Numbered from the stretch's first letter, positions 33,801 to 43,232 are shown. The stretch: DNA of 64,000 bases from DASZVB01 sp036272055 (GCA_036272055.1 DATAZL010000129.1:186001-250000), one strand, 5' to 3'. The notes: generated from the letters alone by a model not told the origin. Numbers and translations are program-made.

Positions 33801-35190
33801 CTTCCCGTTCGCGCTGTTCTTTGCGATCACCTACGCCGTCTTCGTGCTCTCACCGGTGAGGCGGCGCGAGCGCGTACTGCTCGCGGCGAGCCTCGTCTTC
33901 TACGGCCTGTGGGTGCCGACCTATTTCGTGCTCCTCCTCGTCATGCTCGGCGCGAGCTACGTGCTCGTCCGGAGAATGGTCACGAGCCCGCGACCGAAAG
34001 CGTGGCTGACGGCGAACATCGTCTTTTCTCTCTCCGTTCTCGCCGCGTTCAAGTACTCGGCGTTCGCCGTGCAGCTCGCGAGCCCGCTGCTCCGTGGCGT
34101 CCTTCACCTCCCGGTGCACGCGCCCTACTGGGTGCTCCCGCTCGGGATCTCGTTCTACACATTCGAGATCGTGAGCCTCGCCGTCGACATCCACCGCGAA
34201 AAGCTCGCGCTGCCGTCGTTCTCCCGTTACCTGCTGTTCGTCACGTTCTTCCCGCATCTCATCGCGGGGCCCATCATGCGCGGCGCCGAGCTCCTGCCGC
34301 AGCTCGACGCGGGAGGTGAGCGCACCCATGCGCGGACGCGACGCGGGCTATGGCTCTTCGCCGTGGGCCTCGTGAAGAAGACGATCTTCTCCGATTTCCT
34401 GCTCATGCCGTACGTCGCCGAGATCTTCCAGGCGCCCGGAGGGCCGAGCGGGCCGGCTCATCTGCTTGCGGCGTACAGCTTCGCGTTCCAGATCTACTTC
34501 GACTTTTCGGGGTACAGTGACATGGCGCGCGGGCTCGCCTGCGTGCTCGGCTTCGAGCTCCCGATGAACTTCGAGGAGCCGTATCTCTCGCGCGATCCGT
34601 CGGAGTTCTGGACGCGGTGGCACGTCACGCTGTCGCGCTGGCTCAGGGATTATCTCTACGTCCCGCTGGGCGGAAATCGCCACGGGCTCGCGCGCACGCT
34701 CACCGCGCTGATGCTCACCATGCTGCTCGGCGGGCTCTGGCACGGGGCGGGAATCGATTTCATCCTGTGGGGCGGGCTCCACGGGACTCTGCTCATCGCG
34801 TATCGGTTGCTCGCGCGGCGTCGGGTCGATCGTGACGCGCCGCTCACATGGCGTGATGCGCCTCGCGTGTTCCTGCTCTTCAACCTGGTATCATTGGCGT
34901 GGGTGCCGTTTCGCGCCGCGAGCGTCGAGGACGCCGTCGCATTCTACCGAGGCGTCTTGCGCGGCGGCTATCTCGGCGCCTGGCCGATCCTACCCGCCGC
35001 GATCGTCGCCCTCTCCGTCGCGTCCCACGCCGCCGAGCGCTGGTTACGGAACCGGCTCCCCGCGATTCACGAGCGCATCGGAGCCGCCGCATGGGGCCCC
35101 GCGTTCGAAGGCGGCCTGCTGGGTGCAGTACTAACCGCGTCCCTCCTCGCCTCCGGTGCCGGAGTCGAGTTCATTTATTTTCAGTTCTAG
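33787..35190 (+). CDS. MBOAT O-acyltransferase (AlgI-like)
   Basis: The 467-residue polytopic membrane protein starts with TTG and gives MLFNSFPFALFF, close to AlgI/PatA starts. The MBOAT core has RDPSEFWTRWHVTLSRWLRDY-like residues (about 275-295), YVPLGGNRHG, and the catalytic His in LGGLWHGAGIDFI. It moves acyl groups from the cytoplasm to its periplasmic SGNH partner. The start overlaps that gene. The stop codon TAG is shared with the first base of repeat copy 2. Confidence 0.92.
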   Translation: MLFNSFPFALFFAITYAVFVLSPVRRRERVLLAASLVFYGLWVPTYFVLLLVMLGASYVLVRRMVTSPRPKAWLTANIVFSLSVLAAFKYSAFAVQLASPLLRGVLHLPVHAPYWVLPLGISFYTFEIVSLAVDIHREKLALPSFSRYLLFVTFFPHLIAGPIMRGAELLPQLDAGGERTHARTRRGLWLFAVGLVKKTIFSDFLLMPYVAEIFQAPGGPSGPAHLLAAYSFAFQIYFDFSGYSDMARGLACVLGFELPMNFEEPYLSRDPSEFWTRWHVTLSRWLRDYLYVPLGGNRHGLARTLTALMLTMLLGGLWHGAGIDFILWGGLHGTLLIAYRLLARRRVDRDAPLTWRDAPRVFLLFNLVSLAWVPFRAASVEDAVAFYRGVLRGGYLGAWPILPAAIVALSVASHAAERWLRNRLPAIHERIGAAAWGPAFEGGLLGAVLTASLLASGAGVEFIYFQF

Positions 35191-35283
35191 GGGGGCCTTG
35201 GCCCCCCGCAGCTTCGCCTGCGGCGAACTGCTCCCCCCGCCGCCTTCGCGGGCTCGCTTCGCTTGCAGGGGGGCCTTGGCCTG
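35190..35283 (+). repeat. Structured repeat, copy 2
   Basis: The repeat has one full unit plus the first hairpin of a second. The same three hairpins as at 20919 occur in the same orientation. The second hairpin has loop tgc instead of ttc, and the third has an extra c (cccgccgccttcgcggg). It begins on the last base of the MBOAT stop codon and ends 23 bp before a convergent gene. Confidence 0.9.
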
Positions 35284-35305
35284 GCCTTGTCCTGCCTTAG
35301 CCTCG

Positions 35306-35878
35306 TTACGAGATACGGGCGAGGAGCTCTGCGACGGCGGGGGCGCCCTTGGCGAGGACGCGCACGGTGAAGAGTTCCCGCGGGGTGCCTAGCTGCTCGA
35401 GGGTGAACGCTGTGCCGGCGTAGACCTTTTTCAGCGCTTTTTCGAAGGCGGGGGCGAGCGTCGTGAACGTGTCGCGTGTGTTGGGGGCGGCTAGGCGGTC
35501 GTTCACGTGGAGCAGGAGCTCGTCCCCGCGGAAACGGACGGGGGGCGTGACGGCTTCGCCCTCGAGGCGACGTGCGGCGGCGAGCACGCGGCGGACCGCG
35601 TCGAGCACGGCGCTCTCCGGGTCGTCCTTCGTGACTCGCTTGCGATTGCAGACGAGCCCGGCGCGCCCCTCGGCGAAGTCTACGACGTAGTCCGACTCGT
35701 GCCCGACGAGGAGCAGCGACGGCCCGTGGTGCACGTGCCCGTACTCCGTCACGTCGATGAGCAGCTCACCGAGCGCGTTCTTCTGGATCCACTCGTGGAA
35801 CACGGGGACCAGCGGAGTGACGTCGAGCTCCGCGGGGGACTCGACGAAGATCTTTGCCTGTATCTTGCCTGCGTTCAT
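35306..35878 (-). CDS. Uncharacterised protein in the nitrite/sulfite reductase operon
   Basis: The 190-residue soluble protein starts MNAGKIQAKIFVESPAELD. VFHEWIQKNALGELLIDVTEYGHV and ILLVGHESDYVVDFAEGRAG-like segments (about 20-65; actual start of the latter is LLLVGHES) suggest an alpha/beta fold. It lies 13 bp after the reductase gene on the same strand, so it is probably co-expressed. I do not recognise the family. Confidence 0.65.
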   Translation of the reverse strand: MNAGKIQAKIFVESPAELDVTPLVPVFHEWIQKNALGELLIDVTEYGHVHHGPSLLLVGHESDYVVDFAEGRAGLVCNRKRVTKDDPESAVLDAVRRVLAAARRLEGEAVTPPVRFRGDELLLHVNDRLAAPNTRDTFTTLAPAFEKALKKVYAGTAFTLEQLGTPRELFTVRVLAKGAPAVAELLARIS

Positions 35879-35891
35879 GTCTCGGCTCGTC

Positions 35892-38156
35892 TCACTCCGC
35901 GGCCACGGTGCGCTGCTGCACCATGCGCTCGTAGCAGGCATAGGCCGCCTCGACGAAGAGCTGCGCCTCTTCGATCAGATGCTGCGCCGTATCCTTCGCG
36001 ATGTTCCGGTCCTTGCCCTTGTCCTCGTGGGCATGAAGGAGCATCTGGGCGAACTTCGCCCCTGCGAACGGGTCGTTGAAGAGCTTCGGCTCGACGAGCC
36101 GCGTCTTGAACTCGGAAACGATCTCGTCGGCGTCGTCACCGATGTTCGGGTTCAGGTCGCGGATCAGCGCCTGCGCGCCGGTCAGCATCGCCTTGTACCC
36201 GCGCTCGGCGGCCTGGTCGTTCTTGCCCTCGTCGAAGAGGAGCGTCGCCTCGAACACCTCGCGCTCGGCGGCGGCGAGGCCCATCACGGCGAACGCGACG
36301 ACCTCTCCGGCGCACTCGCCCTCGCCCATGTCGCCGATGTTGTACTCGCGCGGGTCGCCCCAGTCCGAGTAGAGGTCGCGCGCTTCCTCGTACGACGGCA
36401 CCTTCATCAGGTCCTCGAGCATGGCGCGGACCTGCTTCTTCCCGATGCGGCCGATGAAGTCCTTGAACGACTCGCCGTCGTTCTTTTCCTTCGCGTAGCG
36501 ACCACGGAGGCGGTCGACGACCTCCGGCACGCGCTTCGACGGGACGGCGCCGATGGCGAGGCCGTACGAGCCGCCGTTGTTCTCCCACTCGCCGCCGAGG
36601 ACGACCTGGAAGTGCGGCACCTTGCGTGACCCGACCTGACGGCTGACGCCGAGGAAGCCGAGGTCGGCGACGTGATGCTGCCCGCACGAGTTGAAGCACC
36701 CGCTGCACTTCACGTGGAGCGACTCCGACGCCGCGGCCGTCGCGGCGTCGACCAGCTTGAGCTGCTTCCGGAGCTCGCCGGCGAGCCCGCGCGACGAGGA
36801 GATGCCGAGCTTGCAGGTGTCGGTTCCCGGGCACGCGGTGACGTCGGTGATCTGTCCGGCGCCGGGCTCGACGAGGCCCATGGCGGCGAGGTCGGTGTAG
36901 AACGCGACGAGATCCGCCTCGCTGAGCCAGCGGAAGCAGATGTTCTGATCGACGGTCGCACGCATCGTGTCGCCGGTGTACTTGCGGGCGATGTCGGCGA
37001 GGGCGCGGGCCTGGATGGCCGTCATGTCGCCGAGCGGCAGCGTCACCGTCGCGACGACGTAACCCTTCTGCTTCTGGTGATAGAGGTTCGAGCGCGACCA
37101 CGCCTCGAATCCCTCGGGATAGGGGCCTGCGGGGAGCACGCCGGGCGGCTTGATCGGCTTCTCGTCCGTCTTGTGGAGGTCGTCGAGGAACGACGTCCAG
37201 CGTGGATCGGGACGGAGATTTTGCCGCTCTTCCTTCACGAGACGGCCGAACTCCTCGATGCCGATCTTCTTCACGAGGAACTTGATGCGGGCGCGCGAGC
37301 GGTTCTCTTTCTCGCCGAGCTTCGCGAAGACGCGCGACACGGCCTGGATCGTCGGAAGGAGCTCCTCTTCGGAGCAGAAATCGTCGAGGAGCTTCGCGGG
37401 GTACGGCACCGAGCCGAGGCCGCCTCCGACGTAGAATTCGAAGCCGCGAACGGTCTTGCCGTCGACGACCTTCGTCTTCGCGATGCAGCCGCCGTCGTGA
37501 AAGTTCGTCAGACCGCAGGCGTGGCCCTTGCAGCCGGAGAACGCGATCTTGAACTTGCGCCCGAAGCCCTGCACGTCGGGGTGGCCGAGCAGGAAGTACG
37601 TCATCGCGTCCGCGTACGGCGTGATGTCGAACGACTCGTCGCTGCACACGCCGACGAGCGGGCACGCGGTCACGTTGCGGATCGAGTTACCGCAGGCCTC
37701 GCGCGTCGTGATGCCGACCGCGGCGAGACGGCGCATGAGATCCGGTCCGTCCTCGATGTGGACGAAGTGGAGCTGGATGTCCTGACGGGTCGTGACGTGC
37801 AGGATGCCGTCGGAGTACTCCTCGGCGAGCTCGGCGATGGTGTCGAGCTGCGTGGCGCCGAGCTTGCCGTAGGGGATCTTGATGCGCGTCATGCCCGGCG
37901 CGTCCCACATCGTCATCGGGCCCTTGGTGAGCTCGCCTGACGGGAACGTCAGCGTCTGCGTTCCGACGCCGTCGTAGCGCTGGCCGTTGTCGTAGCGCTG
38001 CCCGTAGGTGCCGCGGCGGAGGCGCGTCTCGGCGAAGAGCTTCTCCTCGATCTTGCCCTGTTTGCGGAGGAGCAGCTGCGTCTCGAAAACGTCGATCTCT
38101 TCGGCCCAGGCCGGGGGCATGGCGCCCTGCAGCTTTTCCTTCCAAGTGCTCGTCAT
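35892..38156 (-). CDS. Nitrite/sulfite reductase (siroheme, 4Fe-4S) with C-terminal extension
   Basis: The 754-residue protein has the two-fold repeated reductase architecture. The siroheme-[4Fe-4S] cysteines are in the second half: C442 and C448 (TACPGTDTC), C487 and C491 (GCFNSC). The first half carries a partial echo (C165/C171 in ACPLVGVC and C209/C214 in GCKGHAC). Electron transfer would reduce nitrite to ammonia or sulfite to sulfide; sequence alone cannot decide. An extra helical domain of about 130 residues (620-754) follows the usual end. A divergent promoter region is shared with proS. No siroheme synthesis gene is nearby. Confidence 0.9.
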   Translation of the reverse strand: MTSTWKEKLQGAMPPAWAEEIDVFETQLLLRKQGKIEEKLFAETRLRRGTYGQRYDNGQRYDGVGTQTLTFPSGELTKGPMTMWDAPGMTRIKIPYGKLGATQLDTIAELAEEYSDGILHVTTRQDIQLHFVHIEDGPDLMRRLAAVGITTREACGNSIRNVTACPLVGVCSDESFDITPYADAMTYFLLGHPDVQGFGRKFKIAFSGCKGHACGLTNFHDGGCIAKTKVVDGKTVRGFEFYVGGGLGSVPYPAKLLDDFCSEEELLPTIQAVSRVFAKLGEKENRSRARIKFLVKKIGIEEFGRLVKEERQNLRPDPRWTSFLDDLHKTDEKPIKPPGVLPAGPYPEGFEAWSRSNLYHQKQKGYVVATVTLPLGDMTAIQARALADIARKYTGDTMRATVDQNICFRWLSEADLVAFYTDLAAMGLVEPGAGQITDVTACPGTDTCKLGISSSRGLAGELRKQLKLVDAATAAASESLHVKCSGCFNSCGQHHVADLGFLGVSRQVGSRKVPHFQVVLGGEWENNGGSYGLAIGAVPSKRVPEVVDRLRGRYAKEKNDGESFKDFIGRIGKKQVRAMLEDLMKVPSYEEARDLYSDWGDPREYNIGDMGEGECAGEVVAFAVMGLAAAEREVFEATLLFDEGKNDQAAERGYKAMLTGAQALIRDLNPNIGDDADEIVSEFKTRLVEPKLFNDPFAGAKFAQMLLHAHEDKGKDRNIAKDTAQHLIEEAQLFVEAAYACYERMVQQRTVAAE

Positions 38157-38349
38157 GACGGCTTTCCTTCGACCCCTCGCCTCTAACAGGAAGTGACGGC
38201 GACGCGGGGCCCGGATCTATACTTAACTTTTCCGATGCGGCAAGTCGGGAATCGGGAGCGCGCCGGCAGCCTGGACCGGCAGAACCCCCTGAGAACCCGG
38301 GCGTTTCGTGGTACGCCCGCCTTCCCCCCAAGGAATCCCACGCTCTTCA

Positions 38350-40074
38350 ATGCGGTACAGCCGAGCTCTCGTTCCCACTCTCAAAGAGGCCCCCGCGGAC
38401 GCGCAGACGGTGAGCCACGTGCTCCTCATGCGGGGCGGCTACGTCCGGCGCGTCGGCGCCGGCATCTACAGCTTCCTGCCGCTCGGCCTGCGCGTCCTCC
38501 GGCGAGTCGAGACGATCATTCGCGAAGAGATGGACCGCGCGGGAGCCCTCGAGGTGCTTTTGCCGGTGCTGCTGCCCGCGGAGTACTACCGCGAGAGCGG
38601 GCGATGGGACCTCTTCGGTGACGCCCTCTTCCGGCTGAAGGATCGCAAGGGCGGCGACTACCACCTCGGTCCGACCCACGAGGAGATCATCACCGATCTC
38701 GCGCGACACGAGATCAAGAGCTACCGCGAGCTACCGCGGACGCTCTACCAGGTGCAGTCGAAGTTCCGTGACGAGCCGCGTCCTCGCGCCGGGCTCCTCC
38801 GCGGACGCGAGTTCGTCATGAAGGACGCCTACTCGTTCGACGTCGACGACGCGGGCGCCGTGGCGAGCTACGAGCTGATGCGCCTCGCGTACCGGCGCAT
38901 CTTCGATCGCCTCGGGTTCGACTACCGGATGGTGTCCGCCGATTCGGGCTCGATGGGCGGCTCGACGAGCGCGGAGTTCCAGGTCCTCGTCCAGAGCGGC
39001 GAGGACATCATCGCCGCGTGCGACAAATGCGACTACGCCGCGAACCTCGAGGTCGCGACGGCGGGCCCGGGCACCGCGGCGGGAAGCCCGATGACCGTCG
39101 ACCTGAAGCCGGTCGAGAAGGTCGCGACGCCGCGAAAACGCTCGATCGAAGACGTGTCGGCTCTCCTGAACGTCCCGAAGAGCCGAATGCTGAAGAGCCT
39201 CGTGTACGCCGTGGACGAGCGCGTCGTGCTCGTCGTGGTCCGCGGCGATCACGAGGTGAACGAAGTGAAGCTCGCGCACGTCCTCAAGGCGAAAGAGGTG
39301 CGGCTCGCCGACGCGGAGACCGTGAAGCGAGTGACGGGCATCCCGATCGGCTTCGCGGGACCCGTGGGCTTCAAGGGAGAGATGCTCATCGACCGCGCGG
39401 CGGCCGACGTCGCGGGCGGCGTCGCCGGCGCGAACGAGATCGACCAGCACCTCACGAACGTCGTCTTCTCCCGCGACTACGAGGGCCCGGTGGCCGACGT
39501 ACGCAGCGTCGTCGACGGTGACCGTTGCCCGAAGTGCGACGGCGTCCTCAAGCTCTATCGCGGCATCGAGGCGGGGCACATCTTCATCCTCGGCACCCAC
39601 TACAGCGCCAAGATGGGCGCGTCGTTCCTCGACAAGGACGGCACCGCGAAGCCCATGATCATGGGCTGCTACGGCATCGGCGTGTCGCGCCTCGTCGCTG
39701 CCGCCGTCGAGCAGCACAACGACGAGAACGGCATCGCCTGGCCGGCGAGCATCGCGCCGTACCCGCTCCACATCGTCCAGCTCGGCAGCGAGCCCGAGGT
39801 CGTCGCCGCCGTCGAGAAGCTCGAGAACGAGCTGCGAGCCCTGGGCATCGAGGCCCTGGTCGACGACCGGGACGAGCGCCCGGGGGTGAAGTTCAAGGAC
39901 GCCGATCTCATCGGGATCCCGCTCCGGGTCACCGTCGGGGCAAAAGCCCTGAAATCCGGCTCGGTCGAGCTCAAGCCGCGCTCCGAGAAGAACCCGAAGA
40001 ACGTCGAGCTTTTGCCAGTCGACGCGGCACCGAGCATGCTAGCGGAGCGCCTCCGCGCGCTCGAATCACCGTGA
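38350..40074 (+). CDS. proS: Proline--tRNA ligase (bacterial type, with editing domain)
   Basis: The 574-residue ProS starts MRYSRALVPTLKEAPADAQ. The class II motifs are clear: LGPTHEE, FRDEPRPRAGLLRGREF (motif 2) and MGCYGIGVSR (motif 3). An inserted YbaK-like editing domain (about 225-390) and the anticodon-binding domain (about 470-574) complete the bacterial form. The ATG at 38350 was chosen over an upstream in-frame start lacking homology. The downstream PLP-enzyme gene overlaps it by four bases (GTGA). Confidence 0.96.
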   Translation: MRYSRALVPTLKEAPADAQTVSHVLLMRGGYVRRVGAGIYSFLPLGLRVLRRVETIIREEMDRAGALEVLLPVLLPAEYYRESGRWDLFGDALFRLKDRKGGDYHLGPTHEEIITDLARHEIKSYRELPRTLYQVQSKFRDEPRPRAGLLRGREFVMKDAYSFDVDDAGAVASYELMRLAYRRIFDRLGFDYRMVSADSGSMGGSTSAEFQVLVQSGEDIIAACDKCDYAANLEVATAGPGTAAGSPMTVDLKPVEKVATPRKRSIEDVSALLNVPKSRMLKSLVYAVDERVVLVVVRGDHEVNEVKLAHVLKAKEVRLADAETVKRVTGIPIGFAGPVGFKGEMLIDRAAADVAGGVAGANEIDQHLTNVVFSRDYEGPVADVRSVVDGDRCPKCDGVLKLYRGIEAGHIFILGTHYSAKMGASFLDKDGTAKPMIMGCYGIGVSRLVAAAVEQHNDENGIAWPASIAPYPLHIVQLGSEPEVVAAVEKLENELRALGIEALVDDRDERPGVKFKDADLIGIPLRVTVGAKALKSGSVELKPRSEKNPKNVELLPVDAAPSMLAERLRALESP

Positions 40075-41273
40075 CCTCGAAGTCCGAGAAAAAACCTGCG
40101 TCGTCGACCGAGGCCGTTCATGCCGGCGAGGCCGTTCCCCGGCCTCACAACACCCTCACCCCCGCGATCGCCCAGACCGCGACCTACACGTTCACGAGCA
40201 CCGCGGACCTCGAGCAGTACATGCGCGGGGAAGACGCGGACCCCGAGCGCGAGGAGTACGGGCGCTACGGCAACCCGACGGTTCGCGAGGTCGAGCGCCG
40301 CGTCGCCGCCCTCGAGGCGACCGAGGACGGCGTCGCGTTCTCGAGCGGCATGGCCGCCATCTCGACGGCGGTGCTCTCGTTCGTCAAATCCGGCGAGCAC
40401 GTCATCATGTTCGACGACTGCTACCGGCGCACCCGGCAGCTCGTCACGAAGCTGCTCTCGCGCTTCGGCGTCGAATACTCGGTCATCCCCGCCGGCGATC
40501 TCTCCGAGGTCGAGGCCGCGCTCCGTCCGACCACCAGGATGGTCATTGGCGAGTCGCCGACGAACCCTTACCTGCAGTGCACCGACCTCGAACGGCTCGC
40601 CGCGATCGTGAAGCGACAGGGCCGCGTGCGCACGCTCGTCGATTCGACGTTCGCGACGCCGATCAACTGCCGCCCGCACGGTTTCGGCATCGACCTGGTC
40701 GTGCACAGCGCGACCAAGTACCTCGCCGGACACAACGACGTGCTCGGCGGGGTCGTCACCGGTCCGTCGCACCTCGTCTCGCTCCTCCGCGACACCCGCG
40801 GCGTGCTCGGCGCGGTGCTCGATCCGCACGCGGCGTTCCTCGTCGCGCGCGGGCTCAAGACGCTCGGCGTCCGCGTCGAACGCCAGAACGCGACGGCGCT
40901 CGCCGTCGCCCGCGCGCTCGCCGGCCATCCGAAGATCGAGCGCGTCTTCTACCCGGGCCTCGACAGCCATCCGTCGCACGCGGTCGCCGCGTCCCAGATG
41001 CGCGGCTTCGGCGGCGTGGTCAGCTTCCACGTGAAGGGCGGTCGCCACGCCGCGTCACGCGTCGTCGATGCCTGCAAGATGGCCGTCATCGCGCCGTCGC
41101 TCGGCGGCGTCGAGACGCTCATCGAGCAGCCTTCGATCATGAGCTACTTCGAGCTGGGCCCGGAAGAGCTCGCCGCGGTCGGCATCGATCCGTCGCTCAT
41201 TCGCCTCAGCGTGGGCATCGAAGATACCGAAGACGTCCTCGCGGACGTGCTCGCTGCCGTCGAAAAAGCCTGA
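40071..41273 (+). CDS. Cys/Met-metabolism PLP enzyme (cystathionine gamma-synthase-like)
   Basis: The 400-residue fold-type I PLP enzyme has its PLP Lys in VVHSATKYLAGHND. The Tyr/Arg phosphate-binding residues are in EEYGRYGNPTVREVE, and SSGMAAIS is present. The C-terminal LGGVETLIEQP and RLSVGIED are family-typical. Candidates are cystathionine gamma-synthase, cystathionine gamma-lyase or O-acetylhomoserine sulfhydrylase; I favour the synthase-like group but cannot separate them. The GTG start overlaps the proS stop (GTGA), so the two are translationally coupled. Confidence 0.88.
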   Translation: MTSKSEKKPASSTEAVHAGEAVPRPHNTLTPAIAQTATYTFTSTADLEQYMRGEDADPEREEYGRYGNPTVREVERRVAALEATEDGVAFSSGMAAISTAVLSFVKSGEHVIMFDDCYRRTRQLVTKLLSRFGVEYSVIPAGDLSEVEAALRPTTRMVIGESPTNPYLQCTDLERLAAIVKRQGRVRTLVDSTFATPINCRPHGFGIDLVVHSATKYLAGHNDVLGGVVTGPSHLVSLLRDTRGVLGAVLDPHAAFLVARGLKTLGVRVERQNATALAVARALAGHPKIERVFYPGLDSHPSHAVAASQMRGFGGVVSFHVKGGRHAASRVVDACKMAVIAPSLGGVETLIEQPSIMSYFELGPEELAAVGIDPSLIRLSVGIEDTEDVLADVLAAVEKA

Positions 41274-41680
41274 ACCGGATTGTGGGGGCCTCGCTGGAAC
41301 GGGCGCGGCCAGCGTCGCAGCCGAGCTTCAGGTTTCGCGTACCGCCGTGTCCGTCCCTGCGGCCGCGCCTCCCACACGCTGTAACGCGCAAGCGAACGTC
41401 GCGGCGGCGCAACACGTCGCATCTACACGCGATCATCGTCTGTAACCGAACCACGTTACGCAAACGGCGTCAGGATCGAGCGGCGAGTGTCGGGCACTGG
41501 AAGCGTCACGGCGTCACGCATCGCGTAAGCTGAGCACACGTCCTCTCGAGGTATACGAATGGCCGTCAGCGGCTAATCGGCCTTAGAAGATCGCTGTCGC
41601 GAGCGATTTCGATTGTTGACACTTCAATCGCGCACAACCTATTCACCTCGGGCGGGCGAGCTCCGCGGGAGAGAAGATCC
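41274..41680 (+). promoter_or_regulatory. 407-bp intergenic region with a strong -35 box
   Basis: No gene is seen in this region. A consensus -35 TTGACA (41616-41621) lies 18 bases before TATTCA (41640-41645), a weak -10, placing a start about 30 bp ahead of the LPMO-like gene. Just upstream, atcgct-gtcgcg-agcgat (41590-41607) forms a 6-bp inverted repeat that could be an operator. The earlier 300 bases show nothing else I can name. Confidence 0.55.
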
Positions 41681-42742
41681 ATGAACAAGCTTCGACACGT
41701 CGCACTGGGTGCACTGCTACTGACGTCCGCGTTCGCGAGGCCCGCGTCCGCTCACTTTCATCTGACGGCCCCGCCCTCCTGGCTCAAGGAAGATCCCGCC
41801 GCCGTCGGCGGCGGTGGCCCTCAGAAGGGCAGCCCCTGCGGCCCCGGCGGCATCGACGACGTGCAACCGATCCCGACGTCCGGCATCGTCACCGACTTTC
41901 ACGTCGGGCAAACGATCGAGCTCGACTGGATCGACACCATCGCTCACCCCGGATACTTCCGCATAGCGCTGGCCGCGAATCGCGCCGACCTCAAGGATCC
42001 GACCATCAAGCAGGACTCATCCTGCAGCTTCGACGAGACGATGGTGCCGAAGACGGCGAGCGGGAACGTCCTCGCCGACGGCGTGCTCTTCCGCTCGCGG
42101 AACGGCTTCAACGCGCCCGCCGGCACGAAGTTCACGTACATGGTGCAGCTCCCGGACACCCCCTGTGACAAGTGCACGCTGCAGGTCATGCAGGTCATGG
42201 AGGCCGACATCCAGGGGCTGTCGAACTGCCATTACTTCCACTGTGCCGACATCCGCATCCTGCCGGCAGACGCAGGCGGCGGCACCGGCGGCGCGTCGAA
42301 CGGCGGCGCGACGTCGGGCAGCGGTGGCACCCTCGGCGGCGCGGGCATGGGAATGACGGTCGGCATGGGCGGCCTCACGACCACCTCGTCGGGTGGAGAC
42401 ATGTCCGGCATCGCCGGCATGCTCGGCCTCGGAGGGACGACCACGCCGCCTACCGGCACCGGCGCGACCGTCGGCACCACGACGCCGCCGTCGGGAAGCG
42501 GCGGCGCGATGGCCGGCACAGGCACGATCACCCCGCCCGAGACCGGCGGCGCGACCGCGGTCGGCGGCGGGGCGGGGTTCGGCGGCGAGACCAACGGCGC
42601 GGCGACGTCGGAAGACACGGGCAGCAGCTGCGCCGTCGCGCTCCGCACTCACGCGAAGGGCTCCGCGCTGAGCGGCTTCGCCCTCCTCGCGCTCTTCGGA
42701 CTCGCTCGCCGTCGTCGCGCGAACGGCACCGCTCGGAAGTGA
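41681..42742 (+). CDS. Secreted polysaccharide-monooxygenase-like protein with sorting tail
   Basis: 353 residues. The signal peptide should be cut after PASA (residue 24), leaving an N-terminal histidine (HFHLTAPPSW), as LPMOs need for their copper His-brace. A second His lies in IAHPGYFRIAL (about 89), and NCHYFHCADIRI resembles the conserved LPMO aromatic/Cys block. This matches what I recall of the SCE4755-type polysaccharide-monooxygenase-like family. A Gly/Thr-rich linker (about 205-315) leads to SSC, a hydrophobic helix and ARRRR, a MYXO-CTERM-like anchor with a single Cys. Substrate and activity are untested. Confidence 0.8.
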   Translation: MNKLRHVALGALLLTSAFARPASAHFHLTAPPSWLKEDPAAVGGGGPQKGSPCGPGGIDDVQPIPTSGIVTDFHVGQTIELDWIDTIAHPGYFRIALAANRADLKDPTIKQDSSCSFDETMVPKTASGNVLADGVLFRSRNGFNAPAGTKFTYMVQLPDTPCDKCTLQVMQVMEADIQGLSNCHYFHCADIRILPADAGGGTGGASNGGATSGSGGTLGGAGMGMTVGMGGLTTTSSGGDMSGIAGMLGLGGTTTPPTGTGATVGTTTPPSGSGGAMAGTGTITPPETGGATAVGGGAGFGGETNGAATSEDTGSSCAVALRTHAKGSALSGFALLALFGLARRRRANGTARK

Positions 42743-42746
42743 GCCG

Positions 42747-43232
42747 ATGCACGACGTACCCGCGACCGTGGTGAACGAGCTCCTCGCTCTCGACAACCAG
42801 ATCTGCTTTGCGCTGCACTCGACGGCGCGCCAGCTCGTGCGCACCTATCGCCCCGTTCTCGAGGAGCTCGACCTCACCCATCCCCAGTACCTCGTGATGC
42901 TCGTTCTCTGGGGATGGGCCCGCGAGCGCGAACGCCACCCCACGGTGAAGGCCCTCGGGGAGAAGCTACTCCTCGACTCCGGCACGCTGACGCCGCTGCT
43001 CAAGCGCCTTCAGAGCCGCGGGCTCATCACGCGCACCCGCTCGAGCGCCGACGAACGCGAAGTGCTCGTCCAGCTGACGCGCGCAGGGCAAGCATTGAAG
43101 AAGCGCGCCGTGCGCGTCCCGATGACGCTGCTCGAGCGTTCGCGCATGCCCCTCGGTGAGCTCGTCGAGCTGCGCGAAGGCCTGAAGCGACTTCGCTCCG
43201 TGCTCGGCCCCGCCGCCGCCACCGCCGAGTAG
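42747..43232 (+). CDS. MarR-family regulator, OhrR-like
   Basis: 161 residues. The N-terminus DNQICFALHSTARQLVRTY has the peroxide-sensing Cys (C20), aligned with OhrR Cys15, and HPQYLVMLVLWG follows. The winged helix has SGTLTPLLKRLQSRGLITR and the wing RSSADEREVLV. OhrR proteins repress the organic hydroperoxide reductase gene ohr until the Cys is oxidised. No ohr is in the window. The gene starts 4 bp after the LPMO-like gene, so it may be read with it. Confidence 0.83.
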   Translation: MHDVPATVVNELLALDNQICFALHSTARQLVRTYRPVLEELDLTHPQYLVMLVLWGWARERERHPTVKALGEKLLLDSGTLTPLLKRLQSRGLITRTRSSADEREVLVQLTRAGQALKKRAVRVPMTLLERSRMPLGELVELREGLKRLRSVLGPAAATAE

